A DNA stretch of 45,884 nucleotides from Microcaldota archaeon (GTDB taxonomy: Archaea > Micrarchaeota > Micrarchaeia > Micrarchaeales > CABMGC01). The stretch's first letter is position 1. Each line of letters opens with the position of its first letter. Below are positions 8,119-16,723 of this stretch, piece after piece. The stretch covers positions 1 to 45,884 of the forward strand of contig JAJZKO010000001.1 in assembly GCA_021850805.1 (NCBI GenBank). Reading direction: 5' to 3'. The translations under genes and the position numbers were made by a program. The notes under the pieces are model-generated. The model saw only the letters and a program-made list of their open reading frames with translations, was not told where the DNA came from and made no database searches.

Positions 8119-8748
8119 ATGGCAAATACTATGAGAAATTTGCAGCAGGATAAGAACTTCTTCTCAGAGTTGCATATGAAAGTGATGAACGACGGATCTT
8201 TTATTAGCGTACCTATTGCTGCCCTGAGCATCTCAGAAAAGAAGGCGGAAGGTAGCTTCCATCTGAGGGTGCAGACTGAGAAAGGAGACCTGCAAGCAGT
8301 AGCAAAGGTGTTTGGCGGGCTGGAAGCCAGAATGGATAAAGAAGGCATTAGATTTAGAGCGTACGGCGTAGACAATTACACTGGGATTCATTACGTAAGT
8401 ATCTCTGCCTCCTGGAACGGCGGAGAGAGTAAGGCAGTGGATGCAATCATGGAGATATATAAATTCATAGAGAATACAAGGCCGGCTGATGCAGGCGGAG
8501 TATCGCAGGCGAAGCTTGCTATAGAGCAGGTAATAACGGGGCTTGATCCAGAAAGGGAAAGGCTTGGAGAGATGCATACTGCAGTAAAATTTCTTGCTGA
8601 AGCGATAGGAAGCGTCAGGGACTCTGGTGCAGGCAGGGAAGATGTAGTTAGGCTTGAGGAAGCGGCAAGGAAGTTTGTGAACGAGCTCAAAGCAGTAGAG
8701 GTAAGGATGTTATTGAGAGGAAACGACCATGGTACCCCACTTAACTAA
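8119..8748 (+). CDS. hypothetical protein
   Basis: I do not recognise this 209-residue protein. It is soluble, with no signal peptide or membrane segment. The N-terminal ~110 residues look alpha/beta, with strands such as GSFISVPIAAL and IHYVSISASW. The C-terminal ~90 residues are helical and charged (LAIEQVITGL, VRLEEAARKFVNELKAVEVR). ATG at 8119 is preceded by GGTGA, a possible ribosome-binding site, and ATG at 8131 is an alternative. It stands alone next to the transposase graveyard and converges with the carS operon. Codon choice looks like its neighbours, so it is probably a real gene. Confidence 0.65.
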   Translation: MANTMRNLQQDKNFFSELHMKVMNDGSFISVPIAALSISEKKAEGSFHLRVQTEKGDLQAVAKVFGGLEARMDKEGIRFRAYGVDNYTGIHYVSISASWNGGESKAVDAIMEIYKFIENTRPADAGGVSQAKLAIEQVITGLDPERERLGEMHTAVKFLAEAIGSVRDSGAGREDVVRLEEAARKFVNELKAVEVRMLLRGNDHGTPLN

Positions 8749-8837
8749 CAGTGGCTCCAAATAAATAATTTATAGCTTTGCATTCTGCACCGAATCAGAA
8801 GGTGTTCTCAGGTATGCGCTTACAACTAATCCTGTCC

Positions 8838-9344
8838 TTACCATGGAACGTCCTTTATCTTTAACGAATGGGCTGCAGCATTTGTAGAGCGATGCAGCAG
8901 TCCTGTGAGTATTACTAGGAAGATTATCCCCCAGATGGATGGAAAACCACCAAATGGAAGGGCGAATAACAGTGCGAATATCAGGAATGGGTATTGGTCA
9001 AGGAGCAGTGTTCTCTCCCCGGATCTCTTTCCCTGACGCCTCTTGATGAAGCTTCCTGTGAGGTCACCTATATGCGTCCCTACACTCATTGAGATTCCTG
9101 CAAGGAATATGCCAGGTATAAAATATGAGAGCAGCAGGGCCATTACGAATCCGGAGAGAATGCCTGATAAAAGGCCGCGTATTGTCTTGTGTTTGCCAAA
9201 TATGGGCTTGCCTTGGAATTTGTGATTCATGTCTATAGGCGCGCCGCCGCCGAATATCACCGGTGCCCCGTTTGAGACATAAGCGGGAAGTATGTATATT
9301 ACAGGATATATGATTATCGCGTATAATGCATCCTCGATGCCCAT
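8838..9344 (-). CDS. carS: CDP-archaeol synthase
   Basis: Membrane enzyme that transfers CMP from CTP to 2,3-bis-O-geranylgeranylglyceryl phosphate, giving CDP-archaeol for archaeal phospholipid synthesis. At 168 residues with several hydrophobic helices it matches the CarS/DUF46 family. Diagnostic motifs are the N-terminal YVSNGAPVIFGGGAPIDMNH, then FGKHKTIRGLLSG, and GDLTGSFIKRRQGKRSGE with LLLDQYPF. All are conserved in this CDP-alcohol cytidylyltransferase-like family. It is the last gene of the run nuclease-alaS-carS, starting 9 nt after the alaS stop. The assignment is firm; regulation is not visible. Confidence 0.92.
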   Translation of the reverse strand: MGIEDALYAIIIYPVIYILPAYVSNGAPVIFGGGAPIDMNHKFQGKPIFGKHKTIRGLLSGILSGFVMALLLSYFIPGIFLAGISMSVGTHIGDLTGSFIKRRQGKRSGERTLLLDQYPFLIFALLFALPFGGFPSIWGIIFLVILTGLLHRSTNAAAHSLKIKDVPW

Positions 9345-9353
9345 ACATTCAGC

Positions 9354-12032
9354 TCATTTTATTTTTCCTTCGACAAAATTTGCGGAACCTCCTCCTACAA
9401 AGTCTTTCTGCCCGAGCTTTTCGCTTATGAATTCCCTAGCGTTTATTTTTGAGGCTGGAGATGATGCACATACCACATCGCCCTGCGGGTTGTACAGGAG
9501 GATTATGTCCTTGCCGCCCTGCATGGCGAGGTTGGCTATCATGCGCAGCATATCGCGGCTCATGTCAAGCTCTGCGTGCTTCGCATCGCTTTTTGCAAAC
9601 TGATCTGCCACCTGCCTTGCCAAGAGTTCCTTGTAGTGTTCTGACTTCTTGTAAAAAGACCGGCTCTCTGACTTCAGCTCCTCAACCTTATCCGCAAGTG
9701 AGAATTCGCTGGAGTTTATTGCAGATGCTGATCTCTTAAGTTCCCTGTCCTCTTTCCTAAAGTATGATAACGCCGCTGGGCCTGCTACAAACTCTATTCT
9801 GTCTATTCCGTCATGCAGCCTGTACGAGCTTGTTACCTTTATTATGCCCAGATAATTTTCTATGCCGGTTGCATGAAGCCCGCCGCACGCCTCTGCGTCT
9901 ATTAGATTTCCTTTTTTATCTTCTATGATTATTACTCTCATTCTCTTTGATGGTATTCCGTGGCCCTGATATATCTCGAAGCCGTATAGCTTCTCTGCTT
10001 CTCCCCTATCCATCTCTTCTGCCTTGACTCTTATTCCGTTGAATATCCAAGTGTTGACAAGTGATTCTATATTTTCCAGCTGTTCATCGGTAAGAGCAGA
10101 GTAGTGCGCTATGTCTATATGTGCTTTGTCAGTCTCTTTCCTTGCGCCTTCCTGCCATGCGTGATTACCGAGTACCTTCCTTGATGCGGCACTTATAAGA
10201 TGCGTTGCCGTATGATGCGCTATAAGGCGCATCCGTGCATCCTCATCCACTTTTGCTTCTACGTACATGCCTTCTGAGATAGACCATTCCTTTTTGCCCT
10301 TCTCAAGCGTATGTATTACTATTCCGTTCTGCTTCTGGACATCAACAACTTTTATGCCGCTTATCGTTCCCGTATCCGCTGCCTGGCCGCCGCCTTCAGG
10401 ATAGAATGGCGTCTGGTCTAATATTACGTACTGCTCTTTAACATATAGCACTTTGGATCTCGATTCCGTGGCAAGTTTGTAGTATAGAGGTATAGTGTGC
10501 GGCATTGATTCCGGAACATCTAATGCCGCGGTTTTTTGCCTCTCCTTTTTCACTATGTCCCCGGTTATCAGCGATTCGTAATAACTTTCTGGAAGTGATA
10601 TCTTCTTCCCTCTTGATGCGGCTGCGTTGATTATGAATTCCGGAGTTATCCCATTGCTCTGGTACATTACCTTAAGCTGGTCTATGCTTACCGTGCCGCC
10701 TTTTGAGAGTATTGCATCGATTGTCTTGCCAGCGTTCGCTTTGCTCTTTGCATATCTGTCCTCTTCGACTTTTATTATCCTTGAGAACTCCCCAGAAGAA
10801 ATGCAGGACTCAAGCTCTGGATATAGGGGCTTGAGATCTCTGGCTATTTCGCTGGCAACTTCGGTAAGGTCTATGCCTAAATCGTACTTCTCTATGAAGT
10901 CCATTGATCTTCTTAGTATTATCCTCAGATTGTAGCCGCCACCCACATTTGAAGGGAGAGAGCCGTCCGATATCCCGAAGAGTAACGTTCTTATGTGATC
11001 AAGAACCGCATAGAGCGCCTGGAGCGGCCTGATCTTCTTGGCATACTCATCTTGGGTTATGCCTGCCTTGTTCAGCAGCTCTGCCTCCTTTGTGCGCAGG
11101 TTTTTTATCTCGTCTATGTTAAGCTCCCCAGAGTATCTTGAGAATTTAGCGAAGAGCTTCTGGTCTATCTCGGCAGAGATACGGGATTCAAGCCTCTCAA
11201 CAATCTTTCCAAATACTGCGCTGTATGCATTGTCCATCCCTGTGTAGAACCACAGAAGCCTTTCCAGCCCCCAGCCAACATCCACCACTTTCCCGTCAAG
11301 TTCCCTTATGGAACCGTTTACAAGCTCAAATTCAGTAAATACGCTGTTTACTATCTCAACTCCGTTCGCAAAACTCTCAAGACACGGGCCAAACTCGGAG
11401 AAGTCCGGCATGGCCCACGCATCCTCAGTGTACACAAGATCTTCCGCCTTTACCCCGAGCACCTCCGTAAGGTACTTATAGTTAAGTTCTATGGTTCTAT
11501 CCTTCCAGTAACCCTCCTTTGGAGCATTGAACGAATGCTGCCCAGCCATCATGAACCCGGTGAAATGCCTGCCGGTTATCCCGACATTCTCTATGTCCCT
11601 GAATCGAAGGCATATCTGCGGCACTACAAGAGGATTTGCGCTGTATTCGAAAGACATCTTGCCGTTCTCTATGCGCTGGAAGTCCTGTATGCTTGCTATT
11701 GTAAAATATAGATCCTGCCTCCACCTGCTTACTACAGGATATCTTTTTATCTCCTCATGACCATTCTTCTTGAAGAAATCAGCAAAGCTCTTCCAGAACT
11801 CGACATACGTAGACTGCCTGGGAGATTCCCTGAAGAAGGAATACTCAGTATGCGCAGGGTCTTCGCATACATCCCTGTCTTTGATTGACCAGAAAGGTAT
11901 GCCGCATATCCTGCACTTGTGTCTCTTGAATCCTTTATCCTCAAAGAGCTTTACCGAATAATATTTTGAATAGTCTTTTGAAAATTTATTGCGCAGGTCT
12001 GACTTGCTGGTTATTCCAGATTCTAATGCCAT
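9354..12032 (-). CDS. alaS: alanyl-tRNA synthetase (archaeal type)
   Basis: Charges tRNA-Ala and clears mischarged Ser/Gly-tRNA-Ala. The 892-residue length fits archaeal AlaRS. The N-terminal extension has a Cys cluster (CRICGIPFW...CEDPAH) typical of the archaeal form. Next comes the class II catalytic domain, then the editing domain with PFYPEGGGQAADTG near residue 547 and HHTATHL near 610. The downstream zinc-binding CGGLHATG is near 717, and a C-terminal oligomerisation/C-Ala region ends the protein. Editing residues appear intact. It starts 3 nt after the stop of the Exo5-like gene, so the two are co-transcribed. Confidence 0.96.
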   Translation of the reverse strand: MALESGITSKSDLRNKFSKDYSKYYSVKLFEDKGFKRHKCRICGIPFWSIKDRDVCEDPAHTEYSFFRESPRQSTYVEFWKSFADFFKKNGHEEIKRYPVVSRWRQDLYFTIASIQDFQRIENGKMSFEYSANPLVVPQICLRFRDIENVGITGRHFTGFMMAGQHSFNAPKEGYWKDRTIELNYKYLTEVLGVKAEDLVYTEDAWAMPDFSEFGPCLESFANGVEIVNSVFTEFELVNGSIRELDGKVVDVGWGLERLLWFYTGMDNAYSAVFGKIVERLESRISAEIDQKLFAKFSRYSGELNIDEIKNLRTKEAELLNKAGITQDEYAKKIRPLQALYAVLDHIRTLLFGISDGSLPSNVGGGYNLRIILRRSMDFIEKYDLGIDLTEVASEIARDLKPLYPELESCISSGEFSRIIKVEEDRYAKSKANAGKTIDAILSKGGTVSIDQLKVMYQSNGITPEFIINAAASRGKKISLPESYYESLITGDIVKKERQKTAALDVPESMPHTIPLYYKLATESRSKVLYVKEQYVILDQTPFYPEGGGQAADTGTISGIKVVDVQKQNGIVIHTLEKGKKEWSISEGMYVEAKVDEDARMRLIAHHTATHLISAASRKVLGNHAWQEGARKETDKAHIDIAHYSALTDEQLENIESLVNTWIFNGIRVKAEEMDRGEAEKLYGFEIYQGHGIPSKRMRVIIIEDKKGNLIDAEACGGLHATGIENYLGIIKVTSSYRLHDGIDRIEFVAGPAALSYFRKEDRELKRSASAINSSEFSLADKVEELKSESRSFYKKSEHYKELLARQVADQFAKSDAKHAELDMSRDMLRMIANLAMQGGKDIILLYNPQGDVVCASSPASKINAREFISEKLGQKDFVGGGSANFVEGKIK

Positions 12033-12035
12033 AGT

Positions 12036-12929
12036 TTACACACCTCCGCCGACAGATACGCCAGCGGACCATACAGTGCACTCGTTCCTGAAAAACCTGC
12101 AGAAATTGCATTTCCATTTTTCCTCTTCTGTTACAGGGCTGGCTTCCCGCTCACCATTCCAGTAACCCATAGCGTAGGCCAGCTTTCCGTCTATGAATGA
12201 TCTGTCATAATCTATCAAAACCTCGGTTGCCTCCTTCCCGTCGCCCCTATTCATGTAGCTTATCAGTAGCCTGTCGCTGAGCCGCTGCATTGACGACGCC
12301 TCTCTGAACATTATCCTGAATATGTTAGTAAGGCCCATGAACTCTTCCTTTACCCCTATTGTGGCCAGTGTTAATGCAAATTGATCAGACATGCGTATCT
12401 TCTCTATCCCATATGAATTGCGGAAGTTATCGAACGTGTACAATCCTTCAAGTATATCGCCCAACAGTTTTCTGTACAGCATTATCTGGATCTGGTGCAG
12501 GAGTGCAGTGTACGGATTTGGAGCCTTGTTGTCCTTTACTGTTTTCCTCTCTACTATCATTGATTTGTTATCTTCTATGCGTATCTCGTCAATCTGGCCA
12601 GATATGCGGTACCCGTTGAATGAACCGTAGATTTTGAGTTCGCGGCAGATGCCTTTCTCCCTGAGCGATAGCAATGACATGTAATTCTCATATGCCTGCT
12701 TGTATAACATATCACCGTAGGTAACCGGCTCCGCGTCAAGCTTTGTGTAGACTGCTTCCTTGAGTTTCTCGTGTATTCTTGATCCTCCAACCATCTCTTT
12801 GGTCGGTTGTGAAGGTTTCAGGTAGTTCAGTTCCATCTGCTTCTCGCACCAGAATTGGCTGCATATGTCAGTAGCCGAGATGGATCGTTTATGCAGCCTG
12901 GCGAGCGCGGGTTCTATTTTTCCGTTCAT
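12036..12929 (-). CDS. Exo5/Cas4-like Fe-S PD-(D/E)XK nuclease
   Basis: Predicted single-strand DNA exonuclease with a 4Fe-4S cluster. The nuclease core has a His-containing helix (RIHEKL), the active-site Asp in GQIDEI, the E-x-K in IVERKT, and a QIQIMLYRKLL helix corresponding to the RecB Q-motif. Cysteines for the cluster are near the N-terminus (CSQFWC) and at the C-terminus (CNFCRFFRNEC). This N/C split arrangement is shared by Cas4, AddB and Exo5. There is no CRISPR array or other cas gene in the window, so a repair role like that of Exo5 is preferred. It is the first gene of the operon with alaS and carS. At 297 residues it is longer than most Cas4 proteins. Confidence 0.82.
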   Translation of the reverse strand: MNGKIEPALARLHKRSISATDICSQFWCEKQMELNYLKPSQPTKEMVGGSRIHEKLKEAVYTKLDAEPVTYGDMLYKQAYENYMSLLSLREKGICRELKIYGSFNGYRISGQIDEIRIEDNKSMIVERKTVKDNKAPNPYTALLHQIQIMLYRKLLGDILEGLYTFDNFRNSYGIEKIRMSDQFALTLATIGVKEEFMGLTNIFRIMFREASSMQRLSDRLLISYMNRGDGKEATEVLIDYDRSFIDGKLAYAMGYWNGEREASPVTEEEKWKCNFCRFFRNECTVWSAGVSVGGGV

Positions 12930-13040
12930 TTTTATTATCCTCTGGAAAGATCAGACCGCCTACCTATCTTCATAGCAAAAGCTCAGCGATCACCAGGATC
13001 ATCATATGAACTTTTATTTGTTGGGAATATTAATAATTTT

Positions 13041-13667
13041 ATGCATATCTCGGATTATAGGCTGTTTATTTTTGATTGGGATGGTACACTGAGCACATCC
13101 ACATTCCTTGTCAGATTCTCGCGCCTCTTCAAAACCAGGTACAATGTAAGCCATGTAAGTGCCAATCTTGACAGGTATAGGATGCCTAGGAATAGGCAGA
13201 TCAGTATAGATGAGGATGTTGGAAAGCTCTATTCGCTTCTTTATGATTTTTATTCATATGCAACAATGCCAACGCTTAAGGATTGTGCAATGAAGACACT
13301 CAGGACATTGAAGAGGCGAGGTAAGGGAACTGCGATATTTACCGATGCGGCAAGATACAGGATCACCAGGGAAGCTGATGAGAATGACTCAATAAGATAT
13401 ATTGATTTTATACTCAGCGCGGGTTCAATCCATGCGTTCAAGCCACGACCAGACGGGCTTATTTTCATACAGCGCATGTTCAGAATCCCAAAGAAGTATT
13501 GCCTGTATGTAGGAGATATGGCTTCTGATATCATATCTGCAAAACTTGCAGGAATAGACTCATGCGCATTGCTGGACGGGGTAGATTCATCGCAAACGAT
13601 AGATAAGGTAAACCCGACTTTTACTTTTGATAGCCTTTGCGGATTCCTTAGAAAGCTGGAAGCGTAG
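13041..13667 (+). CDS. HAD-superfamily phosphatase
   Basis: Soluble hydrolase of 208 residues. Motif I is FDWDGTL near the N-terminus (nucleophile Asp), motif II is AIFTDAA, motif III includes FKPRPDG, and motif IV is YVGDMASDIISAKLAGI. The long helical cap after motif I fits the phosphoglycolate phosphatase-like C1 class. The substrate is not determinable. An upstream in-frame ATG at 12855 would add 62 residues with no HAD character and overlap the divergent nuclease gene. ATG at 13041 is preferred because motif I then starts about nine residues in, and a TATA-like CTTTTATTT (13011-13019) lies about 25 bp before it, suggesting a leaderless mRNA. Confidence 0.85.
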   Translation: MHISDYRLFIFDWDGTLSTSTFLVRFSRLFKTRYNVSHVSANLDRYRMPRNRQISIDEDVGKLYSLLYDFYSYATMPTLKDCAMKTLRTLKRRGKGTAIFTDAARYRITREADENDSIRYIDFILSAGSIHAFKPRPDGLIFIQRMFRIPKKYCLYVGDMASDIISAKLAGIDSCALLDGVDSSQTIDKVNPTFTFDSLCGFLRKLEA

Positions 13668-13775
13668 CACATGCGCATACGTTTCGGCATGTAATGGTTA
13701 TGGACGGTTTGAGCCAGAACGCACACGCGTTGACCAGCATGTCGTTTTTGTTTACGTGCACCTTCGAGGAGATAC

Positions 13776-13846
13776 ATTTATAAATGAGGGTAGGGATAGT
13801 TAAGTGAGTAGGCACGGCATACGGGCCAGCCTACAGAGGAAATAAA
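13776..13846 (+). promoter_or_regulatory. promoter and leader of the TRAM gene
   Basis: ATTTATAAAT at 13776-13785 is a good archaeal TATA box. Transcription would start near 13806-13810, giving a leader of about 40 nt. GAGGA at 13836-13840, 6 nt before the ATG, is a ribosome-binding site. This gene is one of few here with a clear leader; several others appear leaderless. Confidence 0.55.
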
Positions 13847-14179
13847 ATGCCAAGAGATTACGGAAGAATGGATGACAGAGACAGCGGCAGGAGGGAAGGC
13901 GGAAGACATGGATTTGGTATAAAATCCAATTATTTCTTGCCCAAACCTGTCAAGGTAGGAGATGAGGTTGACGTCACAATAGAAGCGACAGCTTCTAAGG
14001 GCGACGGAATAGCCAAGAAGGACGGCTTTGTAATCTTTGTGAAAGATGCAAAGCAGGGCCAGTCAGTTAAGGTAAAAATAACTGAAGTAAGAGCCCGATT
14101 CGCCATAGGCGAATTAGTCGGAAGTGCCGAACAGCAACCGGCAGAGGAAGAGGATGTACCTGAAGGAGGAGCGGAGTAA
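13847..14179 (+). CDS. TRAM-domain RNA-binding protein
   Basis: Small 110-residue protein. The N-terminal ~30 residues are Arg/Gly/Asp-rich and likely disordered. Residues ~35-95 form a single TRAM domain, with VKVGDEVDVTIEATASKGDGIAKKDGFVIFV and the closing VKVKITEVRARFAIGELV pattern (split here for brevity). An acidic tail follows. Stand-alone TRAM proteins are widespread in Archaea and act as RNA chaperones, often linked to cold response in methanogens. A similar RNA-binding role is likely here. It is a single-gene unit followed by a T-rich terminator. Confidence 0.9.
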   Translation: MPRDYGRMDDRDSGRREGGRHGFGIKSNYFLPKPVKVGDEVDVTIEATASKGDGIAKKDGFVIFVKDAKQGQSVKVKITEVRARFAIGELVGSAEQQPAEEEDVPEGGAE

Positions 14180-14211
14180 TATTTTATTAGTCAGACTTTC
14201 CTTGCAGTAAT

Positions 14212-14268
14212 GCAGTTTTTGTCTTTTTATTTTTTTACTTTAACGCGCTGGGTTCTTTTGCCCAGTGC
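14212..14268 (+). terminator. T-rich terminator and following hairpin
   Basis: GCAG followed by T5, T5 and T7 tracts (14212-14236) lies just after the TRAM gene and fits archaeal intrinsic termination on U-tracts. Behind it is an 8-bp stem: GCGCTGGG (14245-14252) pairs with CCCAGTGC (14261-14268), with one G-U pair and an 8-nt loop. The hairpin lies upstream of the carbamate kinase TATA box. Confidence 0.5.
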
Positions 14269-14280
14269 AATTTTATGGCA

Positions 14281-14290
14281 TATTTATAAA
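14281..14290 (+). promoter_or_regulatory. TATA box of carbamate kinase gene
   Basis: TATTTATAAA is centred about 35 bp before the ATG at 14320, predicting a transcript with a leader of about 9 nt and no room for a ribosome-binding site. Confidence 0.5.
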
Positions 14291-14319
14291 TTTTAGAGCC
14301 TTAAGCTAATTGGTTAGAT

Positions 14320-15204
14320 ATGCCTTATCTTGTCTCTGTTGGAGGTAATGCCTTAAAGGGCAGGCACGCGGAGATGTCAAAACTCGCTTTTTTTCTCAGC
14401 AGGATAATTGGCAATGGGAAAGTTGTCCTTACGCACGGCAATGGACCGCAAGTGGGAGCCATAGAATCTGCTATGCCGGAGACCAAGCTTGGCGTAGCTA
14501 CAGCAATGACGCAGGCGGAGATAGGAATTCGCCTCAAGGAAGGAGTGCTATTTGGTTTTGAGCATAATAGCGGTCGTAAGGATTTGAGGATAGATGTGCT
14601 TATAACCGAAGTATTTGTTAAGGAGACCAGGCATGACATGAAGCCCGTCAAGCCCATAGGAAGTTATTACAAGACAAGGAAGGAAGCGCTAGGCGAGCTT
14701 GGAAGCGTATCGCTCGCGAGTTATGTGAAAGGTTATCGCAGAGTTGTCCCTTCGCCTGAACCTCTTAGGCTTGCACGACCAGATTCGCTCCACGCACTTC
14801 TTGAATGCAATGATATAGTAATAGCCGGGGGAGGAGGCGGTGTGCCGGTCATTGAAACCGGCAGGGGAAGGGAGATAGCAGAATGCGTAGTCGACAAAGA
14901 TTACACATCAGCAATGATAGCGCAGGAGATTGGGAGCAGCATAATGTACATATTTACGGATGTTGATGGCGTATACGAGGGATTTGGAACAAAGAAGCAG
15001 CGGCTCATAGAGAGGATATCTGCAAAGGAAGCTAAGGATATGAAAGAAGGCGGAGAGTTGGAAATGGGCAGCATGGAACCTAAAGTGTCAGCTGCTGCAA
15101 GGTTCGCCGAAAGGACTGGAGGAATAGGCGTTATAGCCAATCTGCTCAAGCCTGAGAGCGCCCTCTCACTTTCCGGCTGCACGGTCATTTACAGCAGCAA
15201 CTGA
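14320..15204 (+). CDS. arcC: carbamate kinase-like amino acid kinase
   Basis: Catalyses carbamoyl phosphate + ADP to ATP plus carbamate, or the reverse. The amino-acid-kinase fold is clear: VSVGGNALKGR at the N-terminus, LTHGNGPQVGAIE, then VIAGGGGGVPVIE, DKDYTSAMIAQEIGS and FTDVDGVYEGFG, and a C-terminal GSMEPKVSAAARFAERTGG. These match carbamate kinases, as does the ~294-residue length. With the arginine deiminase-like protein at 23631-25172 it supplies two of the three enzymes of ATP-yielding arginine fermentation; ornithine carbamoyltransferase is not in this window. The 3' end overlaps the convergent trm1 gene by 39 nt. Confidence 0.85.
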   Translation: MPYLVSVGGNALKGRHAEMSKLAFFLSRIIGNGKVVLTHGNGPQVGAIESAMPETKLGVATAMTQAEIGIRLKEGVLFGFEHNSGRKDLRIDVLITEVFVKETRHDMKPVKPIGSYYKTRKEALGELGSVSLASYVKGYRRVVPSPEPLRLARPDSLHALLECNDIVIAGGGGGVPVIETGRGREIAECVVDKDYTSAMIAQEIGSSIMYIFTDVDGVYEGFGTKKQRLIERISAKEAKDMKEGGELEMGSMEPKVSAAARFAERTGGIGVIANLLKPESALSLSGCTVIYSSN

Positions 15205-16281
15205 CTTTATAGCCGCAGTTACTTCCCTTATGCCGCCTGCAGACTTTATGCAGTCTTTCTCGAACATTGCTTTTGTGGCCCTTACGCCCATTCGGCCGAG
15301 TTCCTCTATCACTAGGCTTGGTGAGACAGAGCTTATCCCTGCTGATTGCGTTATCCGTGGTATGCTATAAAAGAAGGGAACACTTAACTCCTGTAGTTTT
15401 TTGTGCAGGATAAGAGAGGCTTCCTGATATTCTTCGCTACCATATGCCTTAAGTGCCTTGTTTATCGTGATCTTATCGTCCATCGCGCCGACCCATATCG
15501 GGCCGGAGTGGAGAAGTCTGCCTCCGCAATTTGGGCAAAGTCTATCCAATATGGCAACTATGCCAGCATTTGTATAGTATGCATGGCATTTTGTGCAGTA
15601 AGATACATATCCATTAGCAGACATTGATGAGGATGCCTCCTGCGCCCCGCTGCGGAGGTAAAGAAAGACGCGCATGTAATGAATCTTGTATATTGAGAGG
15701 ATAGGGAATATGCCAAGGTTAAACTGTGAGGCCATGCGTGATATGAATGAGAGCAGTATCCGTATTCCTGCTTCATGGCAGAGTTCATTGTGCAGGGGCA
15801 CAGAATTGTAAAGCTTAACGCATGCCTTTTGATGAGCACCGCATAGTACAGCGCCGTCTGTTGCCGTTACCATAAGCATAGCGCCTTTTGAGGCTATCTT
15901 CATAAGGTCATAGATATATGGAGCTGGAGTACCGAATGGATCGAGGTCTATTATATCATACTTGTTTTCAGTTGTATTGGCAAACTCCTGTATGCTCTTG
16001 TTGATGACCATTGCGCTGGCTTTATTTGCAGCTACATTCTTTGAAGCTGAATATGAAGCCCCTGCATTTATGTCAAGCATATCTACAATAGCCCCAGCTT
16101 CCTTCTCGTATCTTATTCCTCTTATTCCTGTTGCACATGTCGAATCGAGTATCCTTGGTTTGCTTATACCTGATGCCTTTGCCATTATGACAGATATGTC
16201 GCGCAGCTCTTCCATCTTGGGATTGTAGAAGACGCCCCTTTCCTGCCTTATCCTTATGCCATGCTCTGTAAAAAAAACCAT
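15166..16281 (-). CDS. trm1: tRNA (guanine26-N2)-dimethyltransferase
   Basis: SAM-dependent methyltransferase that makes m2,2G26 in tRNA. The N-terminal part has EGxxxxxxRxFYNPKM-like sequence (ERGVFYNPKM). The SAM-binding loop is ILDSTCATGIRGIRY, and the catalytic motif is IDLDPFGTP. A C-terminal zinc-binding pair, CTKCHAYY and LCPNCGGRLL, is typical of Trm1. Length 371 fits archaeal members. It lies 8 nt downstream of a DUF357 gene on the same strand, and its 3' end overlaps the convergent carbamate kinase gene by 39 nt, reflecting the compactness of the genome. Confidence 0.94.
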   Translation of the reverse strand: MVFFTEHGIRIRQERGVFYNPKMEELRDISVIMAKASGISKPRILDSTCATGIRGIRYEKEAGAIVDMLDINAGASYSASKNVAANKASAMVINKSIQEFANTTENKYDIIDLDPFGTPAPYIYDLMKIASKGAMLMVTATDGAVLCGAHQKACVKLYNSVPLHNELCHEAGIRILLSFISRMASQFNLGIFPILSIYKIHYMRVFLYLRSGAQEASSSMSANGYVSYCTKCHAYYTNAGIVAILDRLCPNCGGRLLHSGPIWVGAMDDKITINKALKAYGSEEYQEASLILHKKLQELSVPFFYSIPRITQSAGISSVSPSLVIEELGRMGVRATKAMFEKDCIKSAGGIREVTAAIKSVAAVNDRAAGK

Positions 16282-16289
16282 GCAATCAG

Positions 16290-16532
16290 TTAGAATTCGC
16301 CTTTGTCATGTATGATAAGCACAGCGTCCATTAAACCGTGGGCGTAGGATATGCATGAGAAGGAGGTATAGTAATCTCTTTTGTCCATCCAGCTCTTTGA
16401 ATCGCTTGCGTACATCTTTGCGAGGTTTACAATCATGGCCTCTTTTGGTGTGAGGGCGACACCTTCAAGTTTGCTTTCACTCTCCTTAAATTTCATAAGG
16501 TCCTTGTCTATCCTTATTAGTATGTCATCCAT
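16290..16532 (-). CDS. DUF357 family protein
   Basis: An 80-residue helical protein of the archaeal DUF357 family. The recognisable C-terminal pattern is YASDSKSWMDKRDYYTSFSC followed by ISYAHGLMDAV; it matches the conserved 'A-Y-D-S-x-x-F...D-x-x-x-A-F-x-x-I-x-Y-A-H-G-L-x-D-A' signature. Two or three antiparallel helices are expected. The function is unknown. It is upstream of and probably co-transcribed with trm1, so an RNA-related role is possible but not shown. Confidence 0.85.
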   Translation of the reverse strand: MDDILIRIDKDLMKFKESESKLEGVALTPKEAMIVNLAKMYASDSKSWMDKRDYYTSFSCISYAHGLMDAVLIIHDKGEF

Positions 16533-16695
16533 TTGTTCAGCCAGTTATTCACTAAATTTATTTGTGTCATTGTTAAAATGCTTTGCGTATAGCTAGGCTT
16601 GTGGACAGAGTAGCATCGCGCCATATTGGATATCCGCAGGTTTGCTTAATGGCGCCAATCCCACTCTGCCGAAGCTTTCTGCAGGGATACAATAC

Positions 16696-16704
16696 TTTTT
16701 ATAT
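16696..16704 (+). promoter_or_regulatory. TATA box of the deoxyhypusine synthase gene
   Basis: TTTTTATAT is centred about 23-25 bp before ATG 16724. Transcription would therefore begin at or next to the start codon, giving a leaderless mRNA. This spacing is the main reason for choosing 16724 over upstream in-frame starts at 16703 and 16583. Confidence 0.6.
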
Positions 16705-16723
16705 GTTGTTTACAGAAGATATC

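Noticed and set aside
12036-12929. Cas4 of a CRISPR system
   Set aside because: No repeat-spacer array and no other cas gene was seen anywhere in the window; the operon partner is alaS.
12855-13040. N-terminal extension of the HAD gene
   Set aside because: It overlaps the divergent nuclease gene, has no HAD features, and a TATA-like element lies just before ATG 13041.
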